Assembly: GCA_964412905.1 (NCBI GenBank)
Contig: CAYPQL010000006.1
Location: 1 to 35,412, forward strand
Reading direction: 5' to 3'
DNA length: 35,412 bases
From: CAYPQL01 sp964412905
GTDB taxonomy: Bacteria > Patescibacteriota > Minisyncoccia > JAHIHE01 > JAGLIN01
Below the pieces are notes generated by a model that did not search any database, was not told the origin of the DNA, and saw only the letters and a program-made list of their open reading frames with translations. How positions within the stretch are numbered: the first letter of the stretch is position 1; the number at the start of each line of letters is the position of its first letter. The position numbers were made by a program, and so were the translations under genes. Positions 8,260-15,181 of this stretch are shown in pieces.

Positions 8260-8286
8260 TTATAATTTTCCTTTATCCCAAGCCAT
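8260..8286 (-). pseudogene. Truncated duplicate of the start of the cytidine-deaminase-like gene
   Basis: The minus strand reads M-A-W-D-K-G-K-L-stop, matching the M-A-W-N-K-G-K-S start of the deaminase-like gene at 11,239. Similarity continues upstream through the hairpin at 8,297-8,328, but the ribosome binding site found in the intact copy has changed here. This is a decayed or moved copy of a promoter-hairpin-start module, not an active gene. Confidence 0.5.
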
Positions 8287-8296
8287 TTCTATACCC

Positions 8297-8328
8297 AGCA
8301 GTATGATATTACCTATTATCATACTGCT
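8297..8328. promoter_or_regulatory. 12-bp perfect hairpin, copy B of the module upstream of the deaminase-like gene
   Basis: AGCAGTATGATA and TATCATACTGCT are perfect inverse complements around an 8-base loop. The related hairpin at 11,252-11,279 shares both the arms and the flanks (CCAAGCCATTT on one side, GGAATTATGAC or AAATTGTGAC on the other). There is no T-run, so it is not a classic terminator; an operator or RNA element is likelier. The rest of 8,188-8,367 shows nothing further. Confidence 0.5.
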
Positions 8329-8367
8329 TGGAATTATGACCAAATTCAAAATAACTAAATATCGCGA

Positions 8368-9912
8368 TCATTTCTCCATCTTGCAAATCGCATCTTTCAA
8401 AAGTTTGCTTTGCCAGTCAAACGCTTCGCGGGCGGTGATTTTCAGTTTTTTCATAAGGACTATTTCCTGTGTCATTAAGCGGAATAAATGCAGGCTTAAT
8501 AGGTCGTGTTTTTTATACAGCTTCTGATAAATCGGATGGTCTTGATTGATATAAATCGCGTTTCCTTGGCTCAGCACTTCCGGGCCTTGCTCGCCCAAAC
8601 TCACTATTCCGCAAGCGATGCCCAGTTTTTTCAATCTGATTTTTTTCATCACCAGCGGCTTTGCCTCAATTTTTATTTCCTCCTCTTTTTCTTTCTTTTT
8701 TATTTCTTCCTCGGTATTATTTTTAGTATTATTTTTTTTATCGCCATCGCTAGAATTTTCATTTTTATCGTTTTGATCTTCCCGCTCGAAATCTTCATTA
8801 TTTTTCCTAGCTAAAGAAGACGCGGAAAAATCAGCGCTGGCCGCGGCTACTTTTTTTCTGCCTTCATTTTTCAAACGAGTTATAGCCCTTCCCTGCGGAA
8901 CGAAATCAGGATTAAGAAGCAAGGCTTCTCTGATATGCGACATTATGTCTTGCAATTCTTTCGTAATTTTCTTGATATTTTTGACATCGCCCTGTTTTTT
9001 GATGTCCTTTAAAACTTTGTCCAGCTCCGCCTGCATCAATTGGTGAAATAATTTGTATTCCGGACTGTCCGTGATAAAATCGCTTCGCGAAGAAATGAGC
9101 GGCAAAAAATCAGCGTTAACGCTTCCCGCAATCCGAGAAACGCCTTGCTGATGTTTTCGCTCAAGCCCGAACAATTCGCGCTTTATAAACACTTGCTTCA
9201 CCCGGCACTCAATTCCCGGCTCGTCAACATCTCTGGAATTCAAGGCGACGATAATCTCGCCTTCAATTTCCCCGAACATCGTTTTTATTTTTATCGGCGA
9301 AATTTTTCCGGCAACGGTTTTCGCGGTTATTTTTTTGTTATTCAAATAGATATTAAATTTTTTGGCGCGCAGCGGAACGGATTGTTTAAGATATTTTTCC
9401 ACCTCAAAAACGGTAATTTTCTTTTTTAATTTATTTAAAATTATCTTTGTGCCTTCCTTGTCCAGCGGAGACGATTTTTCCCTTTCAATCGGCAGTTCCC
9501 AGTTATCCGATTTTTTCCACTCCGCGCTATCAAATGTAACTGAGATTTTATTTTTTCCTTTAACGCTTTGCACGATAAACTGCTCCGCCAAGGACAACGC
9601 GGAAAATTTTCCAATGCCGAACTGCCCGATTCTTTTCCTGCCGAACCGCGGAGAAACATTCCTCATTCTCTTTTCCTCCGAGCCGATCGTAAAAAATTGC
9701 GCCAATCCTTTTTCGCTCATTCCGCTTCCGTTGTCTTCCACTATGATTTTATCATCCGCAATCATCACAAAAACATCCGTCGCGTCCGCGTCATAAGCGT
9801 TATTCACCAGCTCCCTGATAAACTCCACGCTCTCCCGATACATCTTCTCCCCCAAAGTAAAAAGATGGCTTTTGTCTACAGTTATTTTAATTTTAGAAGG
9901 GTTATTGAACAT
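8368..9912 (-). CDS. GHKL-type ATPase (Hsp90/MutL-like fold), DNA repair or defence role uncertain
   Basis: The 514-residue protein carries the GHKL ATP-binding site: R-E-L-V-N-N-A-Y-D-A at 33-42 (N box with Glu34 and Asn38), D-N-G-S-G-M at 60-65 (G1), and G-Q-F-G-I-G-K-F at 96-103 (G2). A middle beta domain follows, then a strongly charged linker rich in Lys, Glu and Asn (about 365-425), and a helical C-terminal domain (about 430-514). The order resembles Hsp90/MutL/MORC-like proteins more than histidine kinases, because no HisKA domain is present. It lies ten bases after the SplB-like radical SAM gene and is probably cotranscribed with it. Its partner and substrate are unknown. Confidence 0.75.
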   Translation of the reverse strand: MFNNPSKIKITVDKSHLFTLGEKMYRESVEFIRELVNNAYDADATDVFVMIADDKIIVEDNGSGMSEKGLAQFFTIGSEEKRMRNVSPRFGRKRIGQFGIGKFSALSLAEQFIVQSVKGKNKISVTFDSAEWKKSDNWELPIEREKSSPLDKEGTKIILNKLKKKITVFEVEKYLKQSVPLRAKKFNIYLNNKKITAKTVAGKISPIKIKTMFGEIEGEIIVALNSRDVDEPGIECRVKQVFIKRELFGLERKHQQGVSRIAGSVNADFLPLISSRSDFITDSPEYKLFHQLMQAELDKVLKDIKKQGDVKNIKKITKELQDIMSHIREALLLNPDFVPQGRAITRLKNEGRKKVAAASADFSASSLARKNNEDFEREDQNDKNENSSDGDKKNNTKNNTEEEIKKKEKEEEIKIEAKPLVMKKIRLKKLGIACGIVSLGEQGPEVLSQGNAIYINQDHPIYQKLYKKHDLLSLHLFRLMTQEIVLMKKLKITAREAFDWQSKLLKDAICKMEK

Positions 9913-9922
9913 AATTAGGTTT

Positions 9923-10726
9923 TTAATGGTGAAAATAAATTCTAAAATTGATTTTATTCTTTTTGCAAAACTCTTCTATCTTTTTTTCTTCGCTTTTCCA
10001 ATAATCACTATTTTTTGAATAAATATTCTTATATTTTTCCATAAGTTCAGGTTTATTTTTTCTTAAAAATCCATAAATCTCGCCTTTGATGGACGGGTAA
10101 AGGTTTAGATTTTCAAACCAATATTCATTCACGAAAGATTTGGTTTCATTGATTATTTTTTTCCAATCGGTTATTCCCGGAAAGATTGGCGAGACAAAAA
10201 GCGCTGTCGGAATATTTGCTTTATGAAGATTTTTTAGAGCATTTATTCTTTTATCCGCGGAAGATGCCAACGGTTCTAATTCTTTTCTTGTTTTATCGTC
10301 TAAAACCGACAGAGAAATCGCGACAAGGCAATCTTTAAATTGCTTGAACAAATCAACATCCCTGATTACCAAATCTGATTTAGTCATCAAGCTCAAATGC
10401 GGCTGAAGAGGTATAAGTCTTTCAAGAATTTTTCTCGTGAGCTTGTATTTTTTCTCAATTGACTGATAAGGATCGGTAACGGAACCAATCACTATGGATT
10501 TATCTTTGTATTTATTTGCGTCTTTCGGAATCAAATCGGGAGCGTTAATTTTTGCATCAACAAAATAACCCCATGGTTCCGTATGACCTGTAAATCTTTT
10601 CATAAATCTCGCGTAGCAATATTTACATCCGTGCATACAACCAATATATGGATTTATCACAAAATCCCCTTCGGGCAGATTTGATTTTACAATGATTGAC
10701 TTTGCTTTAATTTCTTTGATTTTCAT
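9923..10726 (-). CDS. SplB-like radical SAM protein (COG1533 type)
   Basis: The 267-residue protein has the radical SAM cluster motif C30-x3-C34-x2-C37 within I-G-C-M-H-G-C-K-Y-C-Y-A-R, preceded by N-P-Y-x-G-C as in SplB relatives. Later stretches G-S-V-T-D-P-Y-Q (80-87) and S-L-M-T-K-S (112-117) also match this group. Members include spore photoproduct lyase and many uncharacterised radical SAM proteins; the organism is not expected to sporulate, so photoproduct repair should not be assumed. The gene lies ten bases upstream of the GHKL ATPase. An A-rich leader is present but no strong ribosome binding site. Confidence 0.85.
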   Translation of the reverse strand: MKIKEIKAKSIIVKSNLPEGDFVINPYIGCMHGCKYCYARFMKRFTGHTEPWGYFVDAKINAPDLIPKDANKYKDKSIVIGSVTDPYQSIEKKYKLTRKILERLIPLQPHLSLMTKSDLVIRDVDLFKQFKDCLVAISLSVLDDKTRKELEPLASSADKRINALKNLHKANIPTALFVSPIFPGITDWKKIINETKSFVNEYWFENLNLYPSIKGEIYGFLRKNKPELMEKYKNIYSKNSDYWKSEEKKIEEFCKKNKINFRIYFHH

Positions 10727-10751
10727 TTTTCGCGTATAAATATTCTCAATT

Positions 10752-10785
10752 AAATACTTTGATACTTGGGAGTATCAAAGTATTT
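10752..10785. repeat. Perfect 15-bp hairpin between deaminase-like and radical SAM genes
   Basis: AAATACTTTGATACT, a TGGG loop and AGTATCAAAGTATTT form a flawless 15-bp stem just past the deaminase-like gene's stop. Neither side is followed by a T-run, so it is not an obvious intrinsic terminator. It may block 3' exonucleases or bind a protein. Confidence 0.6.
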
Positions 10786-10789
10786 CCAT

Positions 10790-11239
10790 CTATTTTTCCG
10801 GCCAAGGGTAAGACATTAACTTTGAAATCGGAATTTGTTTTATTTTGCTTCCCTCTTTGATGATTATCAGTGTATCAATGCCTGACCTTAAGCTACTTTC
10901 CCAAATCAACTGTTTGCAACAATGGCAGTTCGGACCGGTAATCGCAATGATTTTTGTTTCACCGTGATTGGCGGCATGCGCTAACGCGCTGGCTTCAGAA
11001 TGCATAGTTAAAGTTTCCGTGTCAGACTTATACGAGGATCCTGTATAAATATTTTCATTTTCTGTCATAAGAGCGGCCGCAAAACCGTAATTGCTTTTTG
11101 GAAAAGTATTTTTCATCGCTTCATCCGCGGCTTTTAGCAATTTCCAGCATTCTTCTTTGGATAATTCGTACGCTTTTTTATTTCCTGAAATTTTTTCTTT
11201 CATAAATTTTATTTTACTTTTTCCTTTATTCCAAGCCAT
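10790..11239 (-). CDS. Cytidine deaminase-like zinc hydrolase
   Basis: Counting from the ATG at 11,239, the protein has 149 residues. It carries the deaminase zinc site H80-S-E82 (H-x-E with the proton-shuttling Glu) and P-N-C105-H-C-C108-K-Q (P-C-x-x-C variant). This fits the cytidine/deoxycytidylate deaminase fold, with free nucleosides or a modified base as substrate. The N-terminal 25 residues, M-A-W-N-K-G-K-S-K, are basic and unlike standard deaminases. I chose this start because a GGAGG lies eight bases upstream; a longer frame begins 12 codons earlier inside the hairpin at 11,252-11,279 and is less likely. It precedes the radical SAM and ATPase genes on the same strand. Confidence 0.75.
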   Translation of the reverse strand: MAWNKGKSKIKFMKEKISGNKKAYELSKEECWKLLKAADEAMKNTFPKSNYGFAAALMTENENIYTGSSYKSDTETLTMHSEASALAHAANHGETKIIAITGPNCHCCKQLIWESSLRSGIDTLIIIKEGSKIKQIPISKLMSYPWPEK

Positions 11240-11251
11240 TTTCCCACCCTC

Positions 11252-11279
11252 CAGTATGGTAATACATATTACCATATTG
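11252..11279. promoter_or_regulatory. Hairpin in the 5' region of the deaminase-like gene (copy A)
   Basis: CAGTATGGTAAT and ATTACCATATTG form a 12-bp stem (one G-T pair) around ACAT. The gene's GGAGG ribosome binding site (11,248-11,252) touches the stem edge, so in RNA the hairpin could influence access to it. Copy B lies at 8,297-8,328. An operator for a dyad-binding regulator is the alternative. Confidence 0.5.
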
Positions 11280-11374
11280 TTTGAAATTGTGACTGGATTT
11301 TGGTTTTCAATATTCCAACTTACAAATTACGACTTATGAATTAAGCTTATTGGCGCAGACGCGAAGCGCGATTA

Positions 11375-11452
11375 GGAGTCCTTACAAAAGTAAGGAAATT
11401 TTATCCGGATTAAAATCTTACGATATTTTATCCTGACTTTCGTCAGGACTCC
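11375..11452. repeat. Nested palindromic element, about 78 bp
   Basis: An outer GGAG/CTCC pair encloses two hairpins: TCCTTAC-AAAA-GTAAGGA (11,379-11,396) and TCCTGAC-TTTC-GTCAGGA (11,431-11,448). Between them is a near-palindromic TTTTATCCGGATTAAAA. The symmetrical design suggests a small nonautonomous mobile element or a structured RNA. The flanks 11,276-11,374 and 11,453-11,523 are AT-rich with simple AAATTC-type repeats. Confidence 0.5.
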
Positions 11453-11523
11453 GTAATATTGAAATTTCTATACGATAAATTACGACTTCAAAATTCCAAA
11501 TTCATCATTCCAATCTCCAATCC

Positions 11524-12933
11524 CTAACACGCTGATCTGTCGCCTCGCAGGTACATAAGCAAAGTTTTTATGATGATTATAAAGTCCAAGAACATAGACC
11601 AGTTTTCAATGTAGTATATGTCAAGCTTTGCTTCTTTTTCAAAGTCTAAATCCGAACTGCCGCTTATTTGCGCCATGCCCGTGCATCCCGGCTTTATGGT
11701 TAATAATTTTCTGTGATGCTTTTTATATTTCGCGACTTCTTCTGGCTCGTGCGGACGAGGGCCGACTAGACTTATTTCCCCTTTTAGAACATTTATCAGC
11801 TGGGGAAATTCATCCAGGCGCGTTTTTCTTATAAACCTCCCGACTTTGGTTACGCGAGGATCGTTCTTGGTTTTGAACAGCGGGCCTTCTCCTCTTTCAT
11901 TAAGTTTCGCGAACTCGCTTTTAAGATCTCCGTTTTCATCATATTTCATTTTATGGGCGTTTTTAACCATAGAGCGGAATTTATAAAGCCCGAATTTTTT
12001 TCCTCTGGCGACCCTTTCCAGCTTTTCAAAAACCGGACCAGTGCTGTCCAGTTTTATAATAATCGCCATTAAAACAAAAAATGGCGAAAGGATAATAAGC
12101 CCGAAAAGAGAACCGGCGATATCCATAATCCTCTTGAAAATTTTTCCCCAGCCGTCAAGCGGAGTTCTTTTCACTTCTATTAAAGTTATGTCGGAAATGG
12201 TTTGCATTTCAAAAAGCGCCGCTTGCGCCTGAAACATATCGGGAATGAATTTGAAATCAATATTTTTCTCTTGGCAAAAATCAAGGAGCTCTTGAATTCT
12301 TTCCTCTTTGATATTTGAAGAGCATAAAATTATTTCATCAATGCCGGGATCTTTGTATATTTTTTCAAGGTCACAAATTTTGAAATCCCTCAATTTTCTG
12401 ATAATTTTATATCCCAAAACTTTATTTTTCCTGATTTCTTTTTGGATCGTCTTCATAGCTCCGTCTTCTCCCAGAAGAACCAATCTGTGAAATCCGAATT
12501 TGAATTTATTCGCGATCCAGCCTTGCAAAACTCTGATCACTGCCCTGCCGAACACAACGGTTATAATCGCGAAAAACCAGCCCGCGAAAAATATGAAGCG
12601 GGACGAAAACATTTCCCTCTGCATAAAAGTCACGAAGATGATGAACATAAACCCGGACGAAACCCCGACTATGATTTGAAAAACTTCTCGCCAAAATTTG
12701 TGCGCGCTTTGCAGGCTGTAAAGACCGATGAGAGCGAAAGATATGATAAAAACAGGAGATACCGCGAAGACAATCTCCATAAATCTGCCAAACGGCAAAT
12801 CAAAAATAATCGGACGAAGACCTGACAGTTCAACACTGAACCTCAGCGAATAGGCCAGCGCGCCGGCAAGAACCAGCATCAGAAAATCCACGGGAACCAA
12901 AAGCGCGTTAAAAATTAATTCCGATTTTTTCAT
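11524..12933 (-). CDS. Undecaprenyl-phosphate sugar-1-phosphate transferase (polyprenyl glycosylphosphotransferase)
   Basis: The 469-residue membrane protein has four to five N-terminal transmembrane segments (about 10-130), a Rossmann-like CoA_binding_3 region (about 145-245), another membrane helix (about 270-295) and a bacterial sugar transferase domain. In that domain K-F-R-S-M (318-322), D-E-F-P-Q-L (374-379) and L-V-G-P-R-P (389-394) are the hallmark motifs. Such enzymes move a sugar phosphate onto undecaprenyl phosphate to start polysaccharide synthesis at the inner membrane. The size and domain order match WbaP/CpsE relatives. The nearby glycosyltransferase at 13,597 may extend the chain. 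The exact sugar is not predictable from the sequence. Confidence 0.9.
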   Translation of the reverse strand: MKKSELIFNALLVPVDFLMLVLAGALAYSLRFSVELSGLRPIIFDLPFGRFMEIVFAVSPVFIISFALIGLYSLQSAHKFWREVFQIIVGVSSGFMFIIFVTFMQREMFSSRFIFFAGWFFAIITVVFGRAVIRVLQGWIANKFKFGFHRLVLLGEDGAMKTIQKEIRKNKVLGYKIIRKLRDFKICDLEKIYKDPGIDEIILCSSNIKEERIQELLDFCQEKNIDFKFIPDMFQAQAALFEMQTISDITLIEVKRTPLDGWGKIFKRIMDIAGSLFGLIILSPFFVLMAIIIKLDSTGPVFEKLERVARGKKFGLYKFRSMVKNAHKMKYDENGDLKSEFAKLNERGEGPLFKTKNDPRVTKVGRFIRKTRLDEFPQLINVLKGEISLVGPRPHEPEEVAKYKKHHRKLLTIKPGCTGMAQISGSSDLDFEKEAKLDIYYIENWSMFLDFIIIIKTLLMYLRGDRSAC

Positions 12934-12953
12934 AGTGAATATTCAAAAAAATA

Positions 12954-12978
12954 TAGCAAAAAAAGCTTGAATTTCAAG
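12954..12978 (-). terminator. Intrinsic terminator of RNase P RNA gene
   Basis: Read leftward, CTTGAAATTCAAG directly follows helix P1 and is followed by CTTTTTTT. The dyad plus T-run is a normal bacterial terminator. Confidence 0.6.
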
Positions 12979-13510
12979 GCGGCAAGCAATAAGCCGAATT
13001 CTGTTCCCCGCACCAAGTTTTACAAGATTGCTTATGATAACAAATTATATTTTATTACTTCACAATAAATATAAACTTTATTATCTTTATAAAACTTGGT
13101 GCGGGGCGATAATCATCTATCTAGCTCAAGCATTGCTGCTTGAGTCATGCGAACTACTTTTTACTAAACTAACCCAGAATTTAAATTCTAGATTCTAAAT
13201 TCTAGATTCTAAATTCTAAGCTAGTTTAGCTTTGTTCTTGCACCAGACAGGGTTTGCCGTCACTTGCCGTCACCGGCAAGGAAAGAATATAATTCCAAAT
13301 CGTCAGACGATCCGAAATACTATTCTGCTTTTCACCTTTCTCCCGATCGCTCGGGATAGTATAGTCTCTGTGGCACTTTCCCTATTTCGAATAATTCGAG
13401 ATGGTTGCCGTTAGCAACTGCCTGCTTCATCCTGATTTATCAAGATGGGTGTTCGGACTTTCCTCCCCGTTATTTTAACAAATAAAAGGGCGATTATCTA
13501 GCTTGCCGCC
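12978..13510 (-). ncRNA. rnpB: RNase P RNA (rnpB), with extra insertions
   Basis: The leftward RNA, about 533 nt, is the catalytic component of RNase P, which trims tRNA 5' ends. P1 is formed by GGCGGCAAGC (13,501-13,510) and GCTTGCCGCC (12,978-12,987). The conserved cores are present: GAGGAAAGTCCGAAC near the 5' side, GGGAAAGTGCCACAGA in the middle and ACAGAATTCGGCTTA near the 3' side. P2 is GATAATC pairing with GATTATC. Two parts are unusual: a 101-nt hairpin between the P2 and P4 3' strands (13,006-13,106) and a repeat-filled P15-P17 region holding several AGAATTTAGAATCT-type units near 13,180-13,215. The RNA is longer than the E. coli one (377 nt). A strong promoter lies just upstream. 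Confidence 0.9.
13006..13106 (-). other. Extended P19-like hairpin in rnpB
   Basis: CCCCGCACCAAGTTTTA and TAAAACTTGGTGCGGGG form a perfect 17-bp stem with an AT-rich 67-nt loop that can fold further. It sits exactly where P19 occurs in B. subtilis-like RNase P RNAs, between P2 and the 3' strand of P4, where E. coli has only a few bases. Confidence 0.65.
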
Positions 13511-13540
13511 TTAAAATTTAAGCATTTTTTAACTTGTTTA

Positions 13541-13568
13541 AGTATACAAAAAATTGCCGATTTGTCAA
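13541..13568 (-). promoter_or_regulatory. Sigma70-type promoter for rnpB
   Basis: On the minus strand TTGACA is followed by a 16-base spacer and TATACT. The expected start lies about 25-30 bases before P1, so a short leader is probably removed. Confidence 0.75.
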
Positions 13569-13596
13569 GGGAAAATAAGTCTAACGTCTATAAAGT

Positions 13597-14706
13597 TCAT
13601 AAAGTTAAAAGTCTATTATGTTTCTCATATTCTTCTTCAATAAACTTTTTTATTCTCTCTTTGAAAATTTCCTTATCAAATTTCAGCGCGTGATTTCGGA
13701 TTATTCGGGAATCAAACTTTTCAGAATCAAAATTTTTAACAGCGGTTATTATCGCTTCCGGATCTTGCCTGTCAAAAAATATCCCCGTTTCATTTTCTAT
13801 GACGGACTCCAACGCTCCTCCTCCGCGAAAAACGATTACCGGCCTTCCCGAGGCCATCGCTTCCAGTGGCGTTATGCCGAAATCTTCTTCGGGTGGGAAA
13901 ATAAAAGCCTTGCATTTTGAATAATATTCGGCGACTTTTTTATCCGGCAAATACCCCAGAAATTCTATATTGCTTTTGGCGCCTTTTCTCAGTCCGTCCA
14001 TTTCCGGTCCTTTTCCTATAATCTTTAAATTTAATCCGAGTCGATTAAAAGCTTCCACGACTATATCAAACCGCTTGTAAGGAAGAGCTCTTCCCACCAT
14101 TAAAAAATAATCCTCAACTTTTTCCGAAATATAAAATTTTTCCGCGCTCACAGGCGGATTGATAACGAAAGCGTTTTTATTATAATACTTTTTTATTCGG
14201 AGGGAAACAAAATTTGAATTGGCGATATATTTGTCCGGCCGATCCGCGGAAATTTTATCCCAAAGCCTGATATAGTTCATCGCAAAAGGCACCAGTTTTT
14301 TCGTGATTTTTGAATATTTGAATTCGCGGAGATATTTATGGCAGTCGTCCCAAGCATATCTCATTGGCGTGTGGCAATAAGTGATATGCAAAGTTTGCGG
14401 CATTGTGATTGCGCCTTTGGCGTAACTATTAGAATCAGAAAGCACAATGTTATATTCCGAAAGATTGAATTGCTCAATCGCCATCGGCATCAAAAGCGGA
14501 AACAGTCTGTGATGAGAACCAATTAGCGGAATTTTTTGCAAGAAAGAAGTTTTTATTTTTCGATCCGAAAAAGCGCCGTTCATCAGTTTTTCGTCATAAA
14601 CCATAGTATAAATCGGCGCCTTGGGAAAAATTTCCGCAAACGCCTCCAGCACTCTTTCCGCTCCGCCGTATTGGACAAGATAATCATGGACTAATGCGAC
14701 TTTCAT
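13597..14706 (-). CDS. Glycosyltransferase family 4 (GT-B)
   Basis: The 369-residue protein starts V-A-L-V-H-D-Y-L-x-x-Y-G-G-A-E-R, the donor-side signature of GT4 enzymes, and has the nucleotide-sugar motif E-D-F-G-I-T-P-L-E-A at 274-283 (the E-x7-E pattern). It should move a sugar from a nucleotide donor to a growing lipid-linked glycan on the cytoplasmic face of the membrane. It and the sugar-phosphate transferase at 11,524 are read in the same direction, separated by rnpB, so they share context but not one simple transcript. The acceptor is unknown. Simple repeats based on ATAAAGTT sit at its 3' side. Confidence 0.9.
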   Translation of the reverse strand: MKVALVHDYLVQYGGAERVLEAFAEIFPKAPIYTMVYDEKLMNGAFSDRKIKTSFLQKIPLIGSHHRLFPLLMPMAIEQFNLSEYNIVLSDSNSYAKGAITMPQTLHITYCHTPMRYAWDDCHKYLREFKYSKITKKLVPFAMNYIRLWDKISADRPDKYIANSNFVSLRIKKYYNKNAFVINPPVSAEKFYISEKVEDYFLMVGRALPYKRFDIVVEAFNRLGLNLKIIGKGPEMDGLRKGAKSNIEFLGYLPDKKVAEYYSKCKAFIFPPEEDFGITPLEAMASGRPVIVFRGGGALESVIENETGIFFDRQDPEAIITAVKNFDSEKFDSRIIRNHALKFDKEIFKERIKKFIEEEYEKHNRLLTL

Positions 14707-14850
14707 TGATAATCATTTTAACATTTTAGCATATTAACATTTTAACACACTAGCATTTTTTACTCAACAACAATTTTGTAAACTTTATAACTTTATAACT
14801 TTATAAACTTTTGACTTATCTCCCTGTGGATAACTTTTGTAAATTGTCTC

Positions 14851-14878
14851 TTGACACATTTTTTTTATATGCTAAACT
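14851..14878 (+). promoter_or_regulatory. Promoter of the first leader-peptide cassette
   Basis: TTGACA, a 16-base spacer and TAAACT with an upstream TGC (extended -10). The expected start near 14,885 lies 19 bases before the leader ATG. Confidence 0.75.
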
Positions 14879-14903
14879 GTTTTATAGAATTATTAAAATA
14901 TTT

Positions 14904-14999
14904 ATGAAAACCTTTAATTCACAATCAACGCAAGCGAACGCAACCCGGAAAGCCGGCGCTGTTATGATTGTGAAACTAGGCCTACTAATTATTAGATAG
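14904..14999 (+). CDS. Leader peptide 1, branched-chain-residue-rich end
   Basis: A 31-codon frame starts soon after the promoter. It ends M-I-V-K-L-G-L-L-I-I-R, a block dense in Ile, Val and Leu, after a Ser/Thr/Gln/Ala-rich first half. The last codons (CTA GGC CTA CTA) contain GCCTACTA (14,980-14,987), which pairs perfectly with the 3' arm of the terminator that follows. Its stop overlaps the start of a long hairpin. Translation would therefore affect which RNA structure forms, as in ribosome-mediated attenuation. There is no Shine-Dalgarno site. I do not recognise the peptide. Confidence 0.5.
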   Translation: MKTFNSQSTQANATRKAGAVMIVKLGLLIIR

Positions 15000-15084
15000 C
15001 TTGCTTTTGATTTAGTTTGCGGAAACTTTAAAAAACCGCAAAAACAAAATTAAAAGCAAGCCTGCTAAAATAGTAGGCTTTTTT
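14980..15084 (+). promoter_or_regulatory. Attenuator 1: antiterminator, long hairpin and terminator
   Basis: Three elements overlap. A 15-bp hairpin (14,999-15,013 with 15,047-15,061, one G-U) has a nested TTTGCGG/CCGCAAA stem. A terminator, AGCCTGCTA-AAA-TAGTAGGCT followed by TTTTT, lies at 15,059-15,084. Leader bases 14,980-14,987 copy the terminator's 5' arm almost exactly (GCCTACTA versus GCCTGCTA) and can replace it by pairing with 15,071-15,078. The terminator and long hairpin share AGC, so they also compete. Confidence 0.65.
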
Positions 15085-15097
15085 GTTTTTTTCCCAG

Positions 15098-15129
15098 CCA
15101 ATTGTATTTTTTTAAAAGAATATAATTGG
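15098..15129. repeat. Near-perfect 32-base palindrome upstream of micro-ORF 1
   Basis: CCAATTGTATT and its inverse AATATAATTGG meet at a T/A-rich centre; the pairs are complete except for two G-T. It sits between terminator 1 and the micro-ORF ribosome binding site. It may be an operator or a further hairpin. Confidence 0.5.
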
Positions 15130-15181
15130 TTGTCAAAAAAATATAATAAAAATAAAAATAAAAGCAGGAGGATAAAATAAA

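Noticed and set aside
8237..8527. Long forward frames opposite the ATPase, FtsK and other genes
   Set aside because: They are antisense shadows with no motifs, RBS or conserved composition; the leftward genes have clear families.
10752..10785. The perfect hairpin as an intrinsic terminator
   Set aside because: No T-run on either strand.
11240..11275. Deaminase-like start at 11,275
   Set aside because: It lies in the hairpin; the ATG at 11,239 has GGAGG eight bases upstream.
13178..13220. A CRISPR array in the AGAATTTAGAATCT repeats
   Set aside because: Units are contiguous without spacers and lie in rnpB; no other array or cas gene is in the window.
14811..14999. Longer version of leader peptide 1 beginning at 14,811
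   Set aside because: It would start before the promoter at 14,851; the ATG at 14,904 fits the expected transcript.
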